DNA from: Prevotellaceae bacterium
Lineage (GTDB): Bacteria; Bacteroidota; Bacteroidia; Bacteroidales; UBA932
DNA: 34,139 bases
Direction of reading: 5' to 3'
Assembly: GCA_031290835.1 (NCBI GenBank)
Contig: JAISLN010000167.1
Coordinates: 1 to 34,139, forward strand
Shown here: positions 32,913 to 34,139 of the stretch, one piece after another
How the letters are laid out: each line of letters opens with the position of its first letter
Numbering within the stretch: position 1 is the first letter of the stretch
Notes under the pieces: model-generated
What the model was told of the DNA's origin: nothing
The model's input: only the letters and a program-made list of their open reading frames with translations
Database searches by the model: none
Made by a program: the position numbers and the translations under genes

Positions 32913-33905
32913 ATGGAAACAGTTCTTAGCGGCATACGCTCTACCGGTAATCTTCACTTGGGCAACTACTACGGTGCGCTGCGCAACTTTGTCAAGATGC
33001 AGGAAAGCAACCGCTGCTTCTTTTTTATAGCCGATCTTCATTCGCTCACCACGCATCCCAAGGCAGCTGATTTTCACGGCAACGTTCGCCAAATTTTGGC
33101 GGAGTACTTGGCCGCAGGCTTAGACCCCGAAAAGTGCACGCTCTACGTGCAGAGCGACATCCCCGAAATTTCGGAAATGTACGTGCTGCTCAACATGCTT
33201 GCCTACGTGGGCGAGCTGGAGCGAACGGCGTCGTTCAAGGAAAAGGTGCGCAAGCATCCGCAAAACGTAAATGCCGGCCTGCTTACCTACCCCGTGCTCA
33301 TGGCAACCGACATCCTCATACACCGTGCAAACAAGGTGCCCGTGGGCAAAGATCAGGAGCAGCACCTTGAGATAACCCGCGTGTACGCCCGCCGGTTTAA
33401 CAACATGTACGGGGCAAACCTCTTCCCCGAGCCGGACGCCTACAACTTTGGCGGCGAGCTCATCAAAATTCCGGGGCTTGACGGCAGCGGAAAAATGGGC
33501 AAAAGCGAGGGAAACGGCGTCTTCCTGATGGACGACGAGGCGGCTATCCGCAAAAAGGTGAAGAAAGCCGTAACCGATACCGGCGAAAAAACCGACGCCA
33601 TGAGCGAGCCGGTTAAAAACCTTTTCACCATAATGAGCGTCGTTTCTGCGCCTGAGGTGGTCAGCTTTTACCGGGAGGCATACGCGGCGGGCAGCATCCG
33701 CTACGGCGATATGAAAAATCAGCTTGCCGACGACGTCTGCAAGGTTACGCTACCCATTCGCGACCGCATACTAGACCTGCTGCAAAACGAGGACTACCTC
33801 CGCAAGGTGCGGAAAAACGGCGCGGAAAAAGCCCGCGAAAGCGCCGCCGCAACCCTACAGGAGATGAAAAAGCTAATGGGATTTAAGGGATTGGAAAGGG
33901 CGTAG
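32913..33905 (+). CDS. trpS: Tryptophan--tRNA ligase
   Basis: 330 residues, normal bacterial length. Class I synthetase charging tRNA-Trp. The HIGH-type motif is 'STGNLHLGNYYGALRNF', the tryptophan pocket region 'TYPVLMATDILIHRANKVPVGKDQEQHLE', and the KMSKS-type motif 'GSGKMGKSEGNGVFL'. The C-terminal helical domain is complete. The start at 32913 gives the expected 'METVLSGIRSTG'. An array of tandem repeats ends 12 bp upstream, so these lie in its promoter or leader. A T-rich stretch follows the stop, without a clear terminator hairpin. Confidence 0.97.
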   Translation: METVLSGIRSTGNLHLGNYYGALRNFVKMQESNRCFFFIADLHSLTTHPKAADFHGNVRQILAEYLAAGLDPEKCTLYVQSDIPEISEMYVLLNMLAYVGELERTASFKEKVRKHPQNVNAGLLTYPVLMATDILIHRANKVPVGKDQEQHLEITRVYARRFNNMYGANLFPEPDAYNFGGELIKIPGLDGSGKMGKSEGNGVFLMDDEAAIRKKVKKAVTDTGEKTDAMSEPVKNLFTIMSVVSAPEVVSFYREAYAAGSIRYGDMKNQLADDVCKVTLPIRDRILDLLQNEDYLRKVRKNGAEKARESAAATLQEMKKLMGFKGLERA

Positions 33906-34034
33906 AGGTTCTTAGCGGATCCGTAAGACAGTTGTTTTATTTTATTCTTTTCTTCGACATGCCTTTGTAATATCAAAAGTGGAATTTTGCGCCGAACTTA
34001 AAATCGCAATTAATCCACTAAAAAAAATTGATTT

Positions 34035-34139
34035 ATGAAGCGCAGAATCTCCGTATTTATGCTGACAGGGATGGCTCTATCCGTGTTGGCGCAGCCCAAA
34101 GCGGTTTCGGACTCCGCTCACTCGCAAGGCGAACAGGAG
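34035..34139 (+). CDS. N-terminus of a secreted or envelope protein (truncated by window end)
   Basis: An ATG at 34035 opens a frame of 35 codons that runs off the window. It encodes a signal peptide, 'MKRRISVFMLTGMALSVLAQ', with basic start, hydrophobic core and cleavage before Gln as is common in Bacteroidetes, then a hydrophilic 'PKAVSDSAHSQGEQE'. There is no lipobox Cys. A weak -7-like TGCCTTTG lies at 33960-33967. The family cannot be told from this fragment; an outer-membrane protein is a reasonable guess. Confidence 0.6.
   Translation, partial: MKRRISVFMLTGMALSVLAQPKAVSDSAHSQGEQE

Overview
The window reads as chromosomal DNA of a Bacteroidota bacterium, most likely order Bacteroidales (inference). 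The grounds are: promoters of the Bacteroidetes form (TTTG, 19-20 bases, TAnnTTTG) and no consistent Shine-Dalgarno sequences; secreted proteins whose signal peptides end in '..LAQ' or '..MAQ'; an outer-membrane barrel next to an OmpA/PD40 protein; alpha2-type glycyl-tRNA synthetase; ClpC divergent from GyrA; and a SlyD-like FKBP with a Cys-rich tail. No rRNA, tRNA, phage gene, transposase or CRISPR array was recognised. Most of the window is core housekeeping sequence.

Layout. 1-174: the end of an AraC-family regulator, then about 740 bp without a convincing gene but with one very good promoter. 911-3622 (+): an outer-membrane barrel protein and an OmpA-family PD40 protein, closed by a strong bidirectional hairpin. 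3726-8171 (-): a SufT-like Fe-S protein, queG, purD, a PLP aminotransferase and rfbC. 8232-8298: back-to-back divergent promoters. 8351-12040 (+): dCMP deaminase, a carboxy-terminal processing protease, a TM2 protein and miaB, tightly packed. 12269-16157 (+): a small membrane-anchored ferredoxin, pyrG with a long leader, and glyS. 16206-18719 (+): a YfhO-type membrane protein whose 3' end overlaps a convergent family 2 glycosyltransferase. 19472-20725 (-): a DUF4143-type ATPase. 20726-21212: an AT-rich array of 64-bp palindromic tandem repeats. 21213-26099 (-): clpC, a HAMP sensor-like protein with no output domain, and trkH. 26409-33905 (+): gyrA, an FKBP with an Asp/Cys tail, tpiA, holA, a rhomboid protease, a gmhB-like phosphatase and trpS, the last preceded by 8-bp and 40-bp tandem repeats. 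34035-end: the start of a secreted protein.

How the genes relate. Nucleotide synthesis (purD, dCMP deaminase, pyrG), tRNA charging and modification (glyS, trpS, queG, miaB), replication (gyrA, holA) and proteostasis (clpC, Ctp, FKBP, rhomboid) are mixed as in a normal core chromosome. No large undescribed system is evident. The best candidates for new biology are small: (i) a sensor-only 4-helix/HAMP protein 4 bp upstream of trkH; (ii) the 64-bp double-palindrome repeat array; (iii) Asp/Cys and poly-Asp expansions in the FKBP and in ClpC; (iv) a possible leader ORF in the pyrG 5' region; and (v) tandem repeats in the probable trpS leader.
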